Assembly (NCBI GenBank): GCA_037389465.1
Contig: JAZARR010000074.1
Span: forward strand, 6,437,991 to 6,501,990
Origin: Baylisascaris procyonis
Taxonomy: Eukaryota > Nematoda > Chromadorea > Rhabditida > Ascarididae
DNA length: 64,000 nucleotides
Direction of reading: 5' to 3'
Part shown: piece by piece, positions 23,082-34,586 of the stretch
Numbering within the stretch: the stretch's first letter is position 1
Layout of the letters: every line of letters starts with the position of its first letter
Translations under genes and position numbers: made by a program
Notes under the pieces: generated by a model
Database searches by the model: none
What the model was told of the DNA's origin: nothing
Seen by the model: only the letters and a program-made list of their open reading frames with translations

Positions 23082-25524
23082 TCCAACGGTCTCCGAAATG
23101 CGATATGTGCATATGCACGTGTACATATGTTTGTACACGTTGATCTATAAGTATGTATGTATTTATTATTTACATATATAAGTGTATATGCCTTTGCACC
23201 TTTAGTGTATCTAACACTTTTGACTTCATCTCTAATTTCCAGGCATATCGTTTGTTCACTCATCGACGATGGCTTTAGAAGTCGAAATATTAGCTATAAA
23301 CAACTTGAAAACTTATCGACATGTAAAAGGCGTTGTTGTTCTTACCATATTTTTATATTTATGAATTGTTTTTTTCTTTCAATTTTAACAGTAGGTACAT
23401 AAAGATGCTCACTTGCAATTATTTTGCTATTGAAGGCGAAGAACAGAGTTGCATTTACCTGTTAATTGGAATTTCTTTGCACAATCTATGTTCCAACTAT
23501 GAGCAACTAACGAAACTCAACAGAACCGTTTTTCTCTCCTATTTAAAATGTCAGTAGTTTAGCACATTTCAGTCCTGAGAATCCACCAAAGTAAGAGAAC
23601 TGAATTATTTCACGTCTTTTAAGGAATCTGAGAAATTACGCTTAATGAAGCAAATAATTAACACGATGAGTTTACTGTAGGTCGTGTTGTTAATGCAGTT
23701 GAATGGATGTAATTTTTATCGACCAAACTGACTTATTCACCTCATAAGTTATATATTGTGAATGTAATAATAAAGATTTCTTTGTTACCTATATGTTCGG
23801 TTGAAATGGTTTAATCAACCAAAAATATTACGTACAATAATTTATTTTTACATTTCTTCGCAATTATGTGGAGAAAAGTGTCCTAAAATGTGGAATAGTT
23901 ATATTGCCAATGATAAGAGGATTGTTTTGAAAGTGAATAGCGTGAGCGCAGCGTTGATTGATTCTCGGTATTTAGTGGAATGCCACATTTTACCGCTTAG
24001 TTAAGTGTTTATTGGATTTAATTCTTCTAGGCTTGATTGATTTTCGGTACGTAGTGGAATGCCGTATTTTACCGCTTAATTAAGTGTTTATTTGGCTTAA
24101 TTCTCCTAGGCACCTAACGTCTTTTAATTATTCACAACAATAACTTCTTATTTATGCGATTTGTGATCTAAGTGCAGTATATCATTGCAAACGGACAAGA
24201 AGCGCAAATATTTGGTTTGCTGGAATAACTCACTTAATTTGCAGTGTTGAGTGTTGCAGCTTCTGTATCGTACATCAAAACTATATGAACGGTACGTTTG
24301 ATTTCTACTTTTCTTTCTTTCATCTGTGTTTGTGTGTTTATGATTATGTTGCTCTACATTGTGCTTACAATTCTGTAACTCCCACTGGGCAAGGTCTTAT
24401 TGAAGCAAAGGTCACTTTAATTGTGCTGGGTGGGTATTACATCTAGAGTGACTTCCTTGATACATGAAAGTTTTCGGATTGCAAGTAGAGTAACAAGGAT
24501 GAGGGAGGAACGTGTCGCTGAAGACGTCCGATTTCAAAAAAAAAAAATTTAGGGACGGAGCTGTTTGAAATGGAACAGTTATTTATGGTCTTCGGAATTC
24601 CTTCTCTTCCCACACATTGCGACAGTTGTCCAGCGCAAAAAAAAGCATACCTAAGGTTTATTAATTGCTTCCTATAGAAGTAAATCATCAGCGAGATTTT
24701 TGTTACAATGAAATATGAAAATATGCAAATATAGTATAGGCATCAATTCACTTATTTTTCGCGATCATCTAAATGCTGGCGAGAATATTGGATCGTCGAA
24801 TAGATATAGAAGCAGCAAAAAATTGGACAAAAATTTGAAGGCTAATACCGCAACACGTAGAAGCCAAATGAATAAAGAAAGTGTGGTGAAGTTTGCAATC
24901 TGATTCATACACAGATAATTCTATGATGTCTCATAATATCTTCCAAAAATCACCTCCACTTGGATAGATCCTTGGAAAGACGAGATGGTGGTGGAGGCGC
25001 TTCCCATCTTAAGATTATCGTCCCATCAGTTCAGTAACGTTCCGAATTTTGTGTTCTGATGAGTCTTTTCGGAGACTTGATCCATGAGGAAAAGTTTATC
25101 AGGTTTGAGGCAAGAATGGACTTAACTGAGGTCACCGCTTTGATTTAAGGGTATTCGACAGTTTCCCTTGAGAGAAACCATGTTTTCGTTGGCCGTATGT
25201 GCTAGTGCCATATGTCATGTTGGATCATTTCTGCGACTTCGTTAAACTGAGACGTCACGAATGTTATAAAGAAAAAAGTGTAGTGTTTAGCAGAGCTAAG
25301 GCAAACGATAGTGAAATGAGATCCAATTTTGTTGAAACTCAATGCGAGAGGCAGGAGTTGGGTATTAACTGGAACAGACTTCGGTTGAAGAAAAACTTGC
25401 AAATGATGGTTAGATGATAGGGTAAAGATGAGCTAATGAGTCACATTTGACCCAACTCTCCTTTGCATGAATCCGTCAACAAATTCAGCATCTACTATGT
25501 ATTTTCTTCGATTGACCATATATA
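23082..25524. other. Intergenic, DNAJC12 to TMEM167B
   Basis: About 2.4 kb with no gene that I can support. It starts with the DNAJC12 3'UTR; the first clear AATAAA is at 23769, which would make a long UTR. It holds a tandem duplication at 23952-24110 and short AT-rich runs. Open frames here are short and lack recognisable motifs. Confidence 0.4.
23952..24110. repeat. Two-copy tandem duplication, about 80 bp
   Basis: The unit starting TTGATTGATT and containing TAGTGGAATGCC, TTTTACCGCTTA and TTAAGTGTTTAT occurs twice at a spacing of about 80 bp, ending in TTCTTCTAGG and TTCTCCTAGG respectively. Identity is roughly 85-90% by eye. Confidence 0.85.
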
Positions 25525-26592
25525 ATGATGCATAGTTCAGCATATTCGTTCGATGGTCTCGTCATAGTGGCACTACTGGTGATCTGCACTTGTGCTTATC
25601 TGAAACGCGTACCCCGTGTGAGCTCCTGGCTGCTTAGTGAAAAGAAAGGCTTCTTCGGAGTGTTTTATAAGGTGAGTGCTTACCGGTGTTCGTATTCCAT
25701 CGACGCTTTTATTTTATCTTAAACGATTTTCATCTCTATGATAACGTGTTGCGAGAAGACGATCGAATGTAATGACGATCCAAATGACGTAAAATGAGGA
25801 GTCGATGACGTGCCTTTTGCAAATTACTGACAGCTAGGCTGTGAACTGAGAGTTGCTTTCACGTTCTGTAAGGAAGAGAAGGAACTTTTTTAGCTCGAAA
25901 GTTTGATCGCAGTTTAGTTTCTATTTTAAGAATGATTTTTATGAATGATTTGCTCGTTAAGAGTGCCGAAGATGATTTCTGGCCTGTGAAAAGGAGCAAA
26001 AGTATTTCTTTGTTGGCGGTAGCAAAGTACAGGGTAACCGTTTTATCTTCATAGGAAGACGAATCTGCTTTCTGTCTCCTATAATCGAGAGAAGCTCAAC
26101 GAAGAAGCAAGTGAGCTTAAAGAACTGTGTATGTACTCTATCACAAAAAGGCAAGCTAACAGCTAGTGAGGCCTGAGGGAGCAGGCATTCGCATCGTTAA
26201 ATTTGGCTTGTTACGGACGACTCCTACTGAATGATGTCTGAAATTTGCTGTTTAGTCCCTTATACCGTAAAGCAATTACAATAAACTGTGTCGTATCGAG
26301 GCTATTTCCGGATCCCGTTTAAGATAACAATGCTTTCTCGGTAGAACTGTAAACAGATCCCGAAAACGATGAAATAAAGATGCAATATATACGGTCCAGT
26401 TTCTGGATGTTTTGTTGTTTATTGGAATTGTGGTCAAGGTTTTTAATATTGAGTAATGCAACCCTGCTGAAAATATGTCGGCTGTTTCATTTGATCGGTT
26501 TTATGCAGGCAGCTGTGGTGGGTATTCGTTTGCATTCAACAGTCTCTATTTGCTGTATTGCCGCCGCTTTATACGTTATTTTCGTGAGGTGA
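25525..26592 (+). CDS. TMEM167B: TMEM167B/kish-B, small secretory-pathway membrane protein, two exons
   Basis: Kish proteins are very small Golgi membrane proteins needed for constitutive secretion. Exons are 25525-25671 (ending TATAAG then GTGAGT) and 26509-26592 (after TTTTATGCAG), phase 0, for 76 residues; the human protein has 74. Residues 7-30 contain YSFDG and a first membrane segment ending [12 protein letters not shown], followed by [15 protein letters not shown], the family signature. The second exon gives [19 protein letters not shown] and a second membrane segment ending at FVR. The WLLSEKKG stretch and the KVPR-like basic loop fit the B paralogue rather than TMEM167A. Either of two adjacent Met codons could start it. 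Only 25 bp separate the stop from the next gene's start. AATAAA first appears at 26984, inside that gene's first intron. Confidence 0.95.
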
Positions 26593-26617
26593 TCACTGCT
26601 TCTAGCCAACGATAGCA

Positions 26618-28963
26618 ATGGTGCAGCATAAAGTAAAACAGAAGGTTAGTGTTTCTCAATTATAGATCATTTCGTACAGCTTCTTAAGTAGTGTGTCTGA
26701 GCATGCAAATACCGTAATTTGTACTTGACTGTATGGAACATGTAACCAGTAGCGAGTACGGTGTTGTTTGGCTGAGTGTACCCCGATACCACTGAATACT
26801 GATCTATGTTTAGTGCATCGTAATATTGGATGCCCTTTATTGAGATAATATCACTTAAGATGAAGCAACTGTTTATACATACAATTTAAAATTGATTATT
26901 TTTCATTTTTTTGGTGATACGTGTGTTGGTGAATATTATTAATTGTTAATGAAGTCAGAGATTTCGAGTTATATTTTCAAACGAATAAATTCTGTCGTTG
27001 ATGTGTTGCGTTGAAAATATATCAGTTCCTGTTAATAGGTACATTCCCATGCTGTTGCATATGGTACTATATTGTCACAAATGATATCAGTTCTGTTGTG
27101 ACTGTTGAAGCGTTCAGATTCATCAGGTTATGGGCCAAATGATGGCGAGTGAAAGCGCTTGCAGCAGCTCAACTAATCAGTGCATCTGCATGAAAGGCGA
27201 AAAATGGCGAATTAGGAAATGTCTATTTTAATTCATCATGAAACAATGATTAAATCTTCGAATCCTGAAACATTCTAGAGTTTTCAAGTTCCGGATTATT
27301 TCATCGGAGTTCAACTGCAGTGAATATTGCATCGGTTTTCGTTGCTACCTTTCGAGCTGCAATAAGAGCTCTTCTTTTAGGCATCTTTGAGCTCATGTGG
27401 TGGCACTATCCACATTAGGGATCCTAAGCTTCGGTGAGAACGTTTTTTTGCTCATTAACCACCACATTTGGAAATGAGGATTGTCGAACCCAGTTTCTCT
27501 CTAAATCAGCTCTAATCTGCATTGATGTTTTTCTGGGAGCATCCTGAGCTGAAAACTTCCCACCTCTGAACCTGTGGACTCGTACTCGACGTATCTAATC
27601 GCGGAATTGCTTGTGACAGTACCGTGGTACGTAGGTGTTTTCCGATTTTGGCTATGGGAAGTTATTATTTGAGGGCTTTCGAGTTGAATTCGTCGTAGAA
27701 TGTATATATTGAACTGCTGTTATTGAGCATATTAAATGGTGAAAGGCTATCGAAGAGACAAGTTTATTGTGGTTGTTCACAGAAGTAATTTTTTCGATTA
27801 TATATTGGTATATAGACTGATGTGATTCAGGTAATGTTGCCAAAGGGCACAAAGCAGAAGATGAAAAAGGCGAAACCAAATGGACCGAAAAAAGGACACC
27901 GCACTTACATTGCACCAAAGAAAGCTGTGGCCGTTGAGCAGGTTATTTTATGTTTTCATTGAAATTATATAACGCTAAAGAGGCAAACTGCGGTTAATAG
28001 TTGAAATCGTTGAACACATTCATGTATGCTAAAACTTCCGAGTCCATTCTGCTTTCAGATGTCATCAGAATAAAGGGGAAGATAACGTTTTTTTTTGTAA
28101 TTAGTGCCAGTTATTGATGGATCTTAGATCAGGTAGCAAAACTTTCTGCGGTGGTTTAGAAAATTAAAAGCTTGCCATTATTGTTTTAAGCGCTTTAGCA
28201 ACTTTTGCAAAAGCATGTTATGCAGCATTGCATATTGCCATTGTGTATGCGGGTGATTGTCATTTTAAATTCAGGACCATGGAACTTGATGCACTTCCTG
28301 AATCCAATCTTGGCACTTAAAATTTATTAGTTTTTTAATTAAATTTTGTTCTGCAATTGGTTGGATGCAGAAAAAAGTGGATTTTTGTTTGAGGATTCGT
28401 TGACTTGAATACATTCACTCTGCTGACAATTGTTTGCTTTTGTCACTTCGAGCAATGAGTGATGGCATCGTATTATACGTTTGCTTGTACGTTTATATGT
28501 TTGTTTCTTTCCCATTACGACAGTTCGACTTCGTGAAAAATTAGGGTGAACCTGCGTTTAAAGTTAGCAGTTTAGGTTGAACCATTAGAATTAGAGTGAA
28601 CCTGCGCATCAGAGACTGACCTCCCGTTCTGATTTTTCTAAAAATCCATCTTCTGGGCAGTTACTTGCCGCCCATAAAAATTTTTCTGGTTCGAAACGTG
28701 TAAATGTCGTCAACTTCGTAGTGTTTCCTCAACTGCTGCCACAGTTTTTGTGGGTTGGACAAGGAGTTAAGGGATTGGATCGGGATTTAAAAATGCATTT
28801 CTCGAAGGTCTTATTGCAACGCTTCCCCACTTATTTTGAATTTCAGGCGAAAGTGAATGCCGACGTTACAAGATTGATCAACCAAAGAAATGAAGAAATG
28901 ATAAAGGAAAGAGCAGATCGAGATGTGGGTCGTGTTGATAAGAAAAGCGCCACTAGCTCCTAG
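26618..28963 (+). CDS. C19orf53: C19orf53/L10K (UPF0390) homologue, three exons
   Basis: This is a small basic protein of the UPF0390 family, called Leydig cell tumour 10 kDa protein homologue in mammals; function is poorly defined and nuclear/nucleolar location is likely. Exons are 26618-26644 (nine residues, MVQHKVKQK, then GTTAGT), 27831-27941 and 28847-28963, all phase 0, for 84 residues (human 99). Key matches are NGPKKGHRTYIAPKKA (human has RGPRKGGRVIAPKKA) and the helix VNADVTRLINQRNEEMIK (human xKKNLEVGIRKKIEHDVVMK). The C-terminus is charged, then Ser/Thr. A second ATG at 27834 follows an acceptor and could serve as an alternative start if the tiny first exon is not used. AATAAA at 29115 fits its 3' end. 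Confidence 0.9.
26984..26989 (+). terminator. Candidate poly(A) signal for kish-B inside the next gene's intron
   Basis: AATAAA about 390 bp after the kish-B stop, inside the first intron of the L10K homologue. If used, the kish-B transcript overlaps the start of its neighbour. Confidence 0.35.
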
Positions 28964-29114
28964 AAATCGGCCTGAATTTGTTGTTAATGTTCTAGTTTTA
29001 TTCGAATTTATGCTGGGATATTTGTGCTGGATATATAGTTTTTCTTTGTGTTTTGTTTTGTTGCTCTATGTTTTCTGCCTTTCTGAATGTATTTAGTCAA
29101 ATTGATTGAACTTC

Positions 29115-29120
29115 AATAAA
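29115..29120 (+). terminator. Candidate poly(A) signal of the L10K homologue
   Basis: AATAAA about 150 bp after the stop at 28963, in AT-rich sequence. Confidence 0.5.
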
Positions 29121-29710
29121 TTCAACGATAGTGAAAAGCGAACAAAAACACTTCGCATTTCCGCAGACCTTAATAAATCGTTCAATCATCGCAGATTGAT
29201 GGAATTTTTTTTTGCGGTCACCGCAAAAGTGTTTTCATCGCTTTGGAACAGTGAGCAAACGCTATCACTGTGGATATTTATTGTTCATTAATTCATCGTT
29301 GTGTGCCTAAAATTGCGTTGTTCACTGAGATAAATGAATGTTCGACAAGTAGTTTTGCGCGTCAATTTTATTTCATATTTCATTGCCATTCATTTCGAAT
29401 TGTAAATGCTTTCTTTAGAGAGATTCGGTTACTGAGAAAGTGATTTACGAAAAAAAAAAATTGTCTGCAAATTCATCACTAAAAAAGGCTGAGTGACAAT
29501 TAAACTTCAAAGTGGATTCTATGGGAACAGTTGATCGATCATCTAAACTTATTTAAGGAAATAAATAATGACGGCAGTAATACTAATAAATTCACGCTAA
29601 TAATTGGCAGCGATAGTGACACTAGTAGAAATAATAATAACATTAATACTAGTGATTTTAATAGTAATAATAATGATAAATAATAGTAGCGATAACGATA
29701 AAAATAAACG

Positions 29711-29749
<39 letters not shown>
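29711..29749. repeat. (AAT)n microsatellite
   Basis: Thirteen perfect ATA/AAT triplets, preceded from about 29570 by a degenerate AATA/ATAATA-rich stretch. The long Ile/Tyr-rich open frames on the minus strand here are translations of this repeat. Confidence 0.95.
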
Positions 29750-30988
29750 GGAATAGATGAGTCGTAATATGCCGCGCAAAAAAATTTCCTCAGACCTATC
29801 TCTGACAATATATCGGCGCGAAAGGTTCCAAAAAACTTCAACGCTTTCATTAGGATGCTGCCAACAGCAAAATAATAGTTGATGAGCTGAAATTTAATAT
29901 TTGATAGCACGATAAAAGACTCCCTCATAACTTGAAACTATCAGAATAAGAGTTAAAGTCTTATTGGTCACCTCAAAGCGTCTGCCGAATCAGTTTACTT
30001 AAGATTTTTTTCGAAAATTCCAGATGGCAGGCAATATGCAGTGGGAAAAAATATAAGAAAGAAGGTGAGATTTGGCTGAAAAATTTGTTTGGACAGCTGT
30101 AGAATATAGCTGAGACATATTCCACCTTTTATCTTTTTTGAAATATATGGCCGCGTATATCACTCAAGTATTATTCATCAATTTGGGTCATTTTTTAGAG
30201 GTATTGAAAACGTTCTAGAAATTCTTTTTATCTCATTGCAAAGAAAACATATCGAGTCTTGTAAACGTCATGTTTTTATCCCTAAATTCTTTAAATATTT
30301 TTCTTCCAAAGACAATAGAGAGTTTGAAAATTTCATATATAAAACTAAAGTGGATTTAGTCAATTGAGTCCATCTAATTGTTTTCATTTATTCGTTAGAA
30401 AGCATTCAGAAAAAATCATTATGGAATCATTGCCGAATATGGAAAATTTGACGTAATTTACTTATCATTATAGAGATCAGTGCTGAAATTTTTTGAATGA
30501 ATTAGTATTATCGACGTTCTCTGACATAGATAACAACTGCAATTTTGAACCCTTTTGAGGGCTAATAGTAATTCCTTCGCGCAAACACTCTGTTTCAACG
30601 ATCTTTCAAAAAGTTATGACTTTTTCAGCTTAGGCACATCAGCATATTTCCAGTTCCTTCCTCGTCGGAAATAAAAAGCAGAGCCTCGCAGAAATTTTAG
30701 CGTTATTCTAGGTTTTTTTTGCTCCAAACTGAACATGAATTTTCAGCTTCATTCCCTTGATATTTTATCCATTGGATCGCCAAAATGACTCCCTGAACGC
30801 ACCATCTCCTTAATGACAAGCGAAATAAGTGACTGATGCCTCTTCTTTCCCCTCACTTCGATGCGCAAACGATAATACATAAGTGATCAAAAAGTTTATC
30901 ATTGGAAGTGTCATACCGAATACTCCTTTGATAGTTTCACACGCGCACAGGTCATTCGTACAGCACAGATATTGACGTTCATGGTTCT

Positions 30989-31110
30989 TATTGAAGTGCA
31001 AACTTTTTCAAGATTTTTTTATTGAAGTGCAAACTTTTCCAAGATTTTTTTATTGAAGTGCAAGCTTTTCCAAGACTTTTTTATTGAAGTGCACACTTTT
31101 TCAAGATTTT
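30989..31110. repeat. 31-bp tandem repeat, four copies
   Basis: The unit TTGAAGTGCAAACTTTTCCA followed by AGATTTTTTTA begins at 30991, 31022, 31053 and 31084, an exact 31-bp period with a few substitutions. Confidence 0.93.
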
Positions 31111-31295
31111 GGCAACCATCCAATTCGTAGACGATTAATTTTATTCTTGCTAAGAAACTTTGTGGGCAAAATGTTTGAATTGAATTTGAATGAATTTTTA
31201 ATTTTGAATCAGTACGAATTTTGTTCGAAAACATTTTATACGAGCAAGTAGGCTAGGAAAGCAGACGTTTTATTGTTTTCATTTCTTTTGTTAAG

Positions 31296-33735
31296 TGAGG
31301 CGGCGGGGAAATTATTATTGCTGGTTGTAGAAGAATGGAATTATGACGAATTGGTTGGCATTCTTCGATTACTGCAAGATGCGTTAATTAGAAACTATTT
31401 GGATAGGGTTGCGAGTGAGGGAATTTAAACTTTAAAAACTTTTATTTTTTTTATCCTTTAGTTGTGAGAAATATGTGGTTGGAATATTTGTCGTGTGCAA
31501 ATCATTGACATGCACTGCGGCGCAGATGGAAGACTGAACGCCACACAAGTGGTGAAGATGGATTCCGCACTCTCTTACGCTTTTCATGGCTCTTTTTTCA
31601 CCTTCGGAAGGGAGAGGAGGAGATCGGTCCGTAATTTTAAACGGGAAGAGAAATAAGAGCCATTTTCTGCATGTTTTCATCAGAAAAAAAAGAAGCTAAA
31701 CGAAGTGGAAGTATACGCTTGTCTAGAGGTGGGAAGGCCAAGCCTGCACAACCGTCGATTGACGACGAAGTGCAAGGTAAAGTGGGATCGGTTTTGCTCC
31801 AACGTTAGTGAGGAAGGGGGAGAGGGAAGAGTGGGGAGCTAGAGAAAGTAGGGGTGTTCATAGGTTTGACCGAGAAAAACTGACTGATAGGTCTTCCCCC
31901 GCCTGGACTCTTTTCAAATGAGAATAAAGCTATTCTTGATCTATAAGGGTGCAGTTTTGCTTCCATGGAACTTTGCGACAACAAAAAGTTAGTCAAAAGT
32001 GTACTTTTTCGAAGAGATTACATCATTGTTGCATGTTTACTCCTCTAAACATCATAGCTCATTTTCTGCATTCAAAGGGTATTAACGACCATTGTAAGTA
32101 TGCATTTCGTTCACAACGACCAAAATTTATTTTTATCTGAACATTTTTTTTTTTAAATATCGGCAAAATTTTTTTATTTGCTCTGAGATTCGTATTATTT
32201 GCTCTGAATATTCGAACATCACAAGATAAAATGTTGCAGTTGATAAGACTTTATCAAATTACGGAATTTATTGCGAATGAAAGATTTCTTTTCCTTTTTG
32301 TTCTATTTTATAGAAGTTTTAAAAGGTGGAAGATAGTTAGCGATTGAATAAATTTCACATAATGGCAATAATTTCTATCTAAGCTATCATTGAAAAAAAA
32401 AAAAAAGAAACCATACAAGTGACAATGTATTATGCTGTTTTTATCCTTTTCTTTGGGGGGAAATAATGACGTCATAACGCGTGAAAGTGGTTACCGATGA
32501 TTTCTTTTTTCATCGCTTATTACCGTCGACCATTCATGTATTTTCGTTTCATTCATCTATTAAGGATTTCGGTCGTATCAAAAATGGCATATTCATTGCG
32601 GTAGTTTTAGTTTTTCCGTCTACACAAACGTCATGCCAACAAAATAGTGGAACGTTCTCTTTTTTTTTTTTTTTCTAAATTGCGCTAAATGTCTTATCTT
32701 AACTTACACTAATAATTGCTCGTTGAAAGAATAACTCGGATTTTGGTCTAAATGTTCTACGCTTGTAATTTATATAGTTTGTTAATTTTTCAACTACGTT
32801 TTCCAGCGGGATGCCATCCCATGAAACGATAACAAACGAATAGCAGTTACCGTTTGCTTGCAGTTTACGGCGACTCTATTCTTAGTCAGTTTTATGGACG
32901 TTTATGGATATGCGAGAGTGTATTACTAAGGCTAGTGGTCGGTAGGGGGGGAGGGGTGGTGGGGTGGAAGGGGGCGGGAAGAATGATGGAACAGATCCCT
33001 CCAAAATGAAGGGGAATAGGTTTTTCCACTGCTTTGGATCACTCCTACCTGCAACATCTCAGCTATGCATCACTGATATATGAGTCTGTAGATATACCTA
33101 TTAACTTAAGTGATTGGCCTTAGTCTTAGCCCTCTCCTCCTCTCTCCGTTCCATAATGTTGTGGTATATATGAACGCCATTCTTTACAGATGGAAAAATG
33201 CCTTAAATTGTAGTCGAAGATAAACAATGCTTTGACTAGCAATCGTTCACAAAAAATTTTGAGGGTTCTTGTTGTTCGGAGTTTGTCTATAAACAACCTA
33301 TTTATTCATCATTTGTCAAAAAATTGCTAACTGGTGGCCAAGAATGTATGAACTCCACCGATGTAATAGGGAATATGCTGATAGATAGTCGAGAATCTCT
33401 TTGCGCAAATCAGAAAAGTAGACAAAAAATGAAATGATTGCTCATTGCTTTGACTGATGAACTAATCAGTCGGTGATTTAAGTTTAGTAAATGCAGTGAG
33501 AAGGTTTAATCGTATTTTCTATGATGATTCTGGAGTGTAAGGAAGGTTAATTTTCATAGTATATGCTGATAACACCCCATTGGGCAGATAGCTCTCATGT
33601 CATTTCCTGAGCATTCCGACGCTTTCTTCATTGGATCATGCCAAGATTTTTTTTAATCTTTTCACAATTTTTTTCTAATTAACTGAAGAGGAACTTATTT
33701 CGCTTTCGGATCAGCTGAAGAGTTTGTTAGAGTGA
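31296..33735 (+). CDS. Unidentified gene, three phase-consistent exons (5' part missing)
   Basis: Three pieces join without a frame break: 31296-31414 (acceptor CTTTTGTTAAG, donor GTGAGG), 31684-31776 (acceptor TTTTCATCAG, donor GTAAAG) and 33689-33735 (acceptor ACTGAAG, then a TGA stop). The first two junctions are phase 1 out to phase 1 in. The product is about 84 residues. It begins with a helix containing EEWNYDELVGILRLLQD, then a basic Ser/Gly-rich linker (KRSGSIRLSRGGK), then an acidic helix DDEVQ EELISLSDQLKSLLE at the C-terminus. I do not recognise the family. The first exon needs phase 2 input, so at least one more exon lies upstream, probably after the L10K gene. The third acceptor is weak. 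This may be a small helical or coiled-coil protein; chance assembly is possible. Confidence 0.42.
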
Positions 33736-34473
33736 TTAAAGAAGGCGACGTTCGACAACGCTGTTGGGAAACGAGGAGGGAGCGGGCTGGAATTGAGTTA
33801 ATATCAGAAAGCATTTGGTGGATTTCTGAGGCTATGCTCACTGATTTGTACGCTTAGTTCCTTACTATGGAAACGATATGTCTACTTTTTTAAAATCAAA
33901 TTTCAATTTCATCTGTCAGTAATCGATTTCACTTGATTGCCAAAGTTTTTTTTCGTGTTCGTCACTGAGTAAACGTATCAATTTGGTTGCTGTTGTATGT
34001 GAAGCACGATGCCATCATGCAAACAGACTTCATATTCACAAACAGTGCAAATTGAAATTTCATGTGTTGTTCACTGGAAGGGAACGCAAAAGCATAGAGG
34101 GAAATTGACGCACCAATGGACATTTATTAAAGCGATAATAGGATGCGAGAGATAAGAGGACAACTTTCACTCAAATCGGGTCAGCAGGGTGATTTGAAGA
34201 GCACACCGCAGAACAGGATCCGCTTCGCAAATGCAAATCGACGTATTTAGTTGCATTGTGTCGACGCATTCCAGCGAACGTATATGCCCTTTGTCTTGAG
34301 GAGGTCCTTCATAACGACCAACAGCCATCGTCACTGCCGTTCGAATCGAACGGGGCCAACCAGGTCAACCGCCCCCCGCTGACCCCTCACGGATATCTCT
34401 TCGGAAAAGTCTATCCGCACCAACCTTATCCAAGAAAATGTGAAACGTGCCGCCCCTCTCCTCTAATCTACCC
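33736..34473. other. Upstream region of the PAN-domain gene
   Basis: About 740 bp before the TATA box. The last 250 bp become markedly C-rich (34340-34470), unlike the surrounding AT-rich sequence, as expected of a promoter-proximal region. No gene seen. Confidence 0.4.
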
Positions 34474-34480
34474 TATATAA
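34474..34480 (+). promoter_or_regulatory. TATA box of the PAN-domain gene
   Basis: TATATAA lies 107 bp before the ATG, just after a C-rich stretch. Downstream the leader holds two copies of TTGTTCGCCTTC (34508-34545). Placement fits a TATA-driven secreted-protein gene; the exact start of transcription is not known. Confidence 0.55.
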
Positions 34481-34586
34481 GTCCCTCCGTAACATCCTAA
34501 TTGACCTTCTTTGTTCGCCTTCGTTCATTCTTGTTCGCCTTCATCAAGGCAAAAAGTTTCCGTCGTCTCCAGTGTACTGCACTGAA

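Larger units (their letters stand above)
29121..31295. other. AT-rich intergenic stretch
   Basis: About 2.2 kb with no gene that I can name. It holds an (AAT)n microsatellite with degenerate flanks, a four-copy 31-bp repeat, and possibly upstream exons of the gene chained from 31296. One candidate small exon, about 30025-30064, sits between a TTCCAG acceptor and a GTGAGA donor, but its phase does not fit the next exon. Confidence 0.4.

Noticed and set aside
29539..29928. 129-codon minus-strand frame rich in Ile and Tyr
   Set aside because: Its composition comes from the (AAT)n microsatellite and degenerate flanks; no domain.
34256..34480. 74-codon frame before the PAN-domain gene
   Set aside because: It overlaps the C-rich promoter and TATA box and has no domain.
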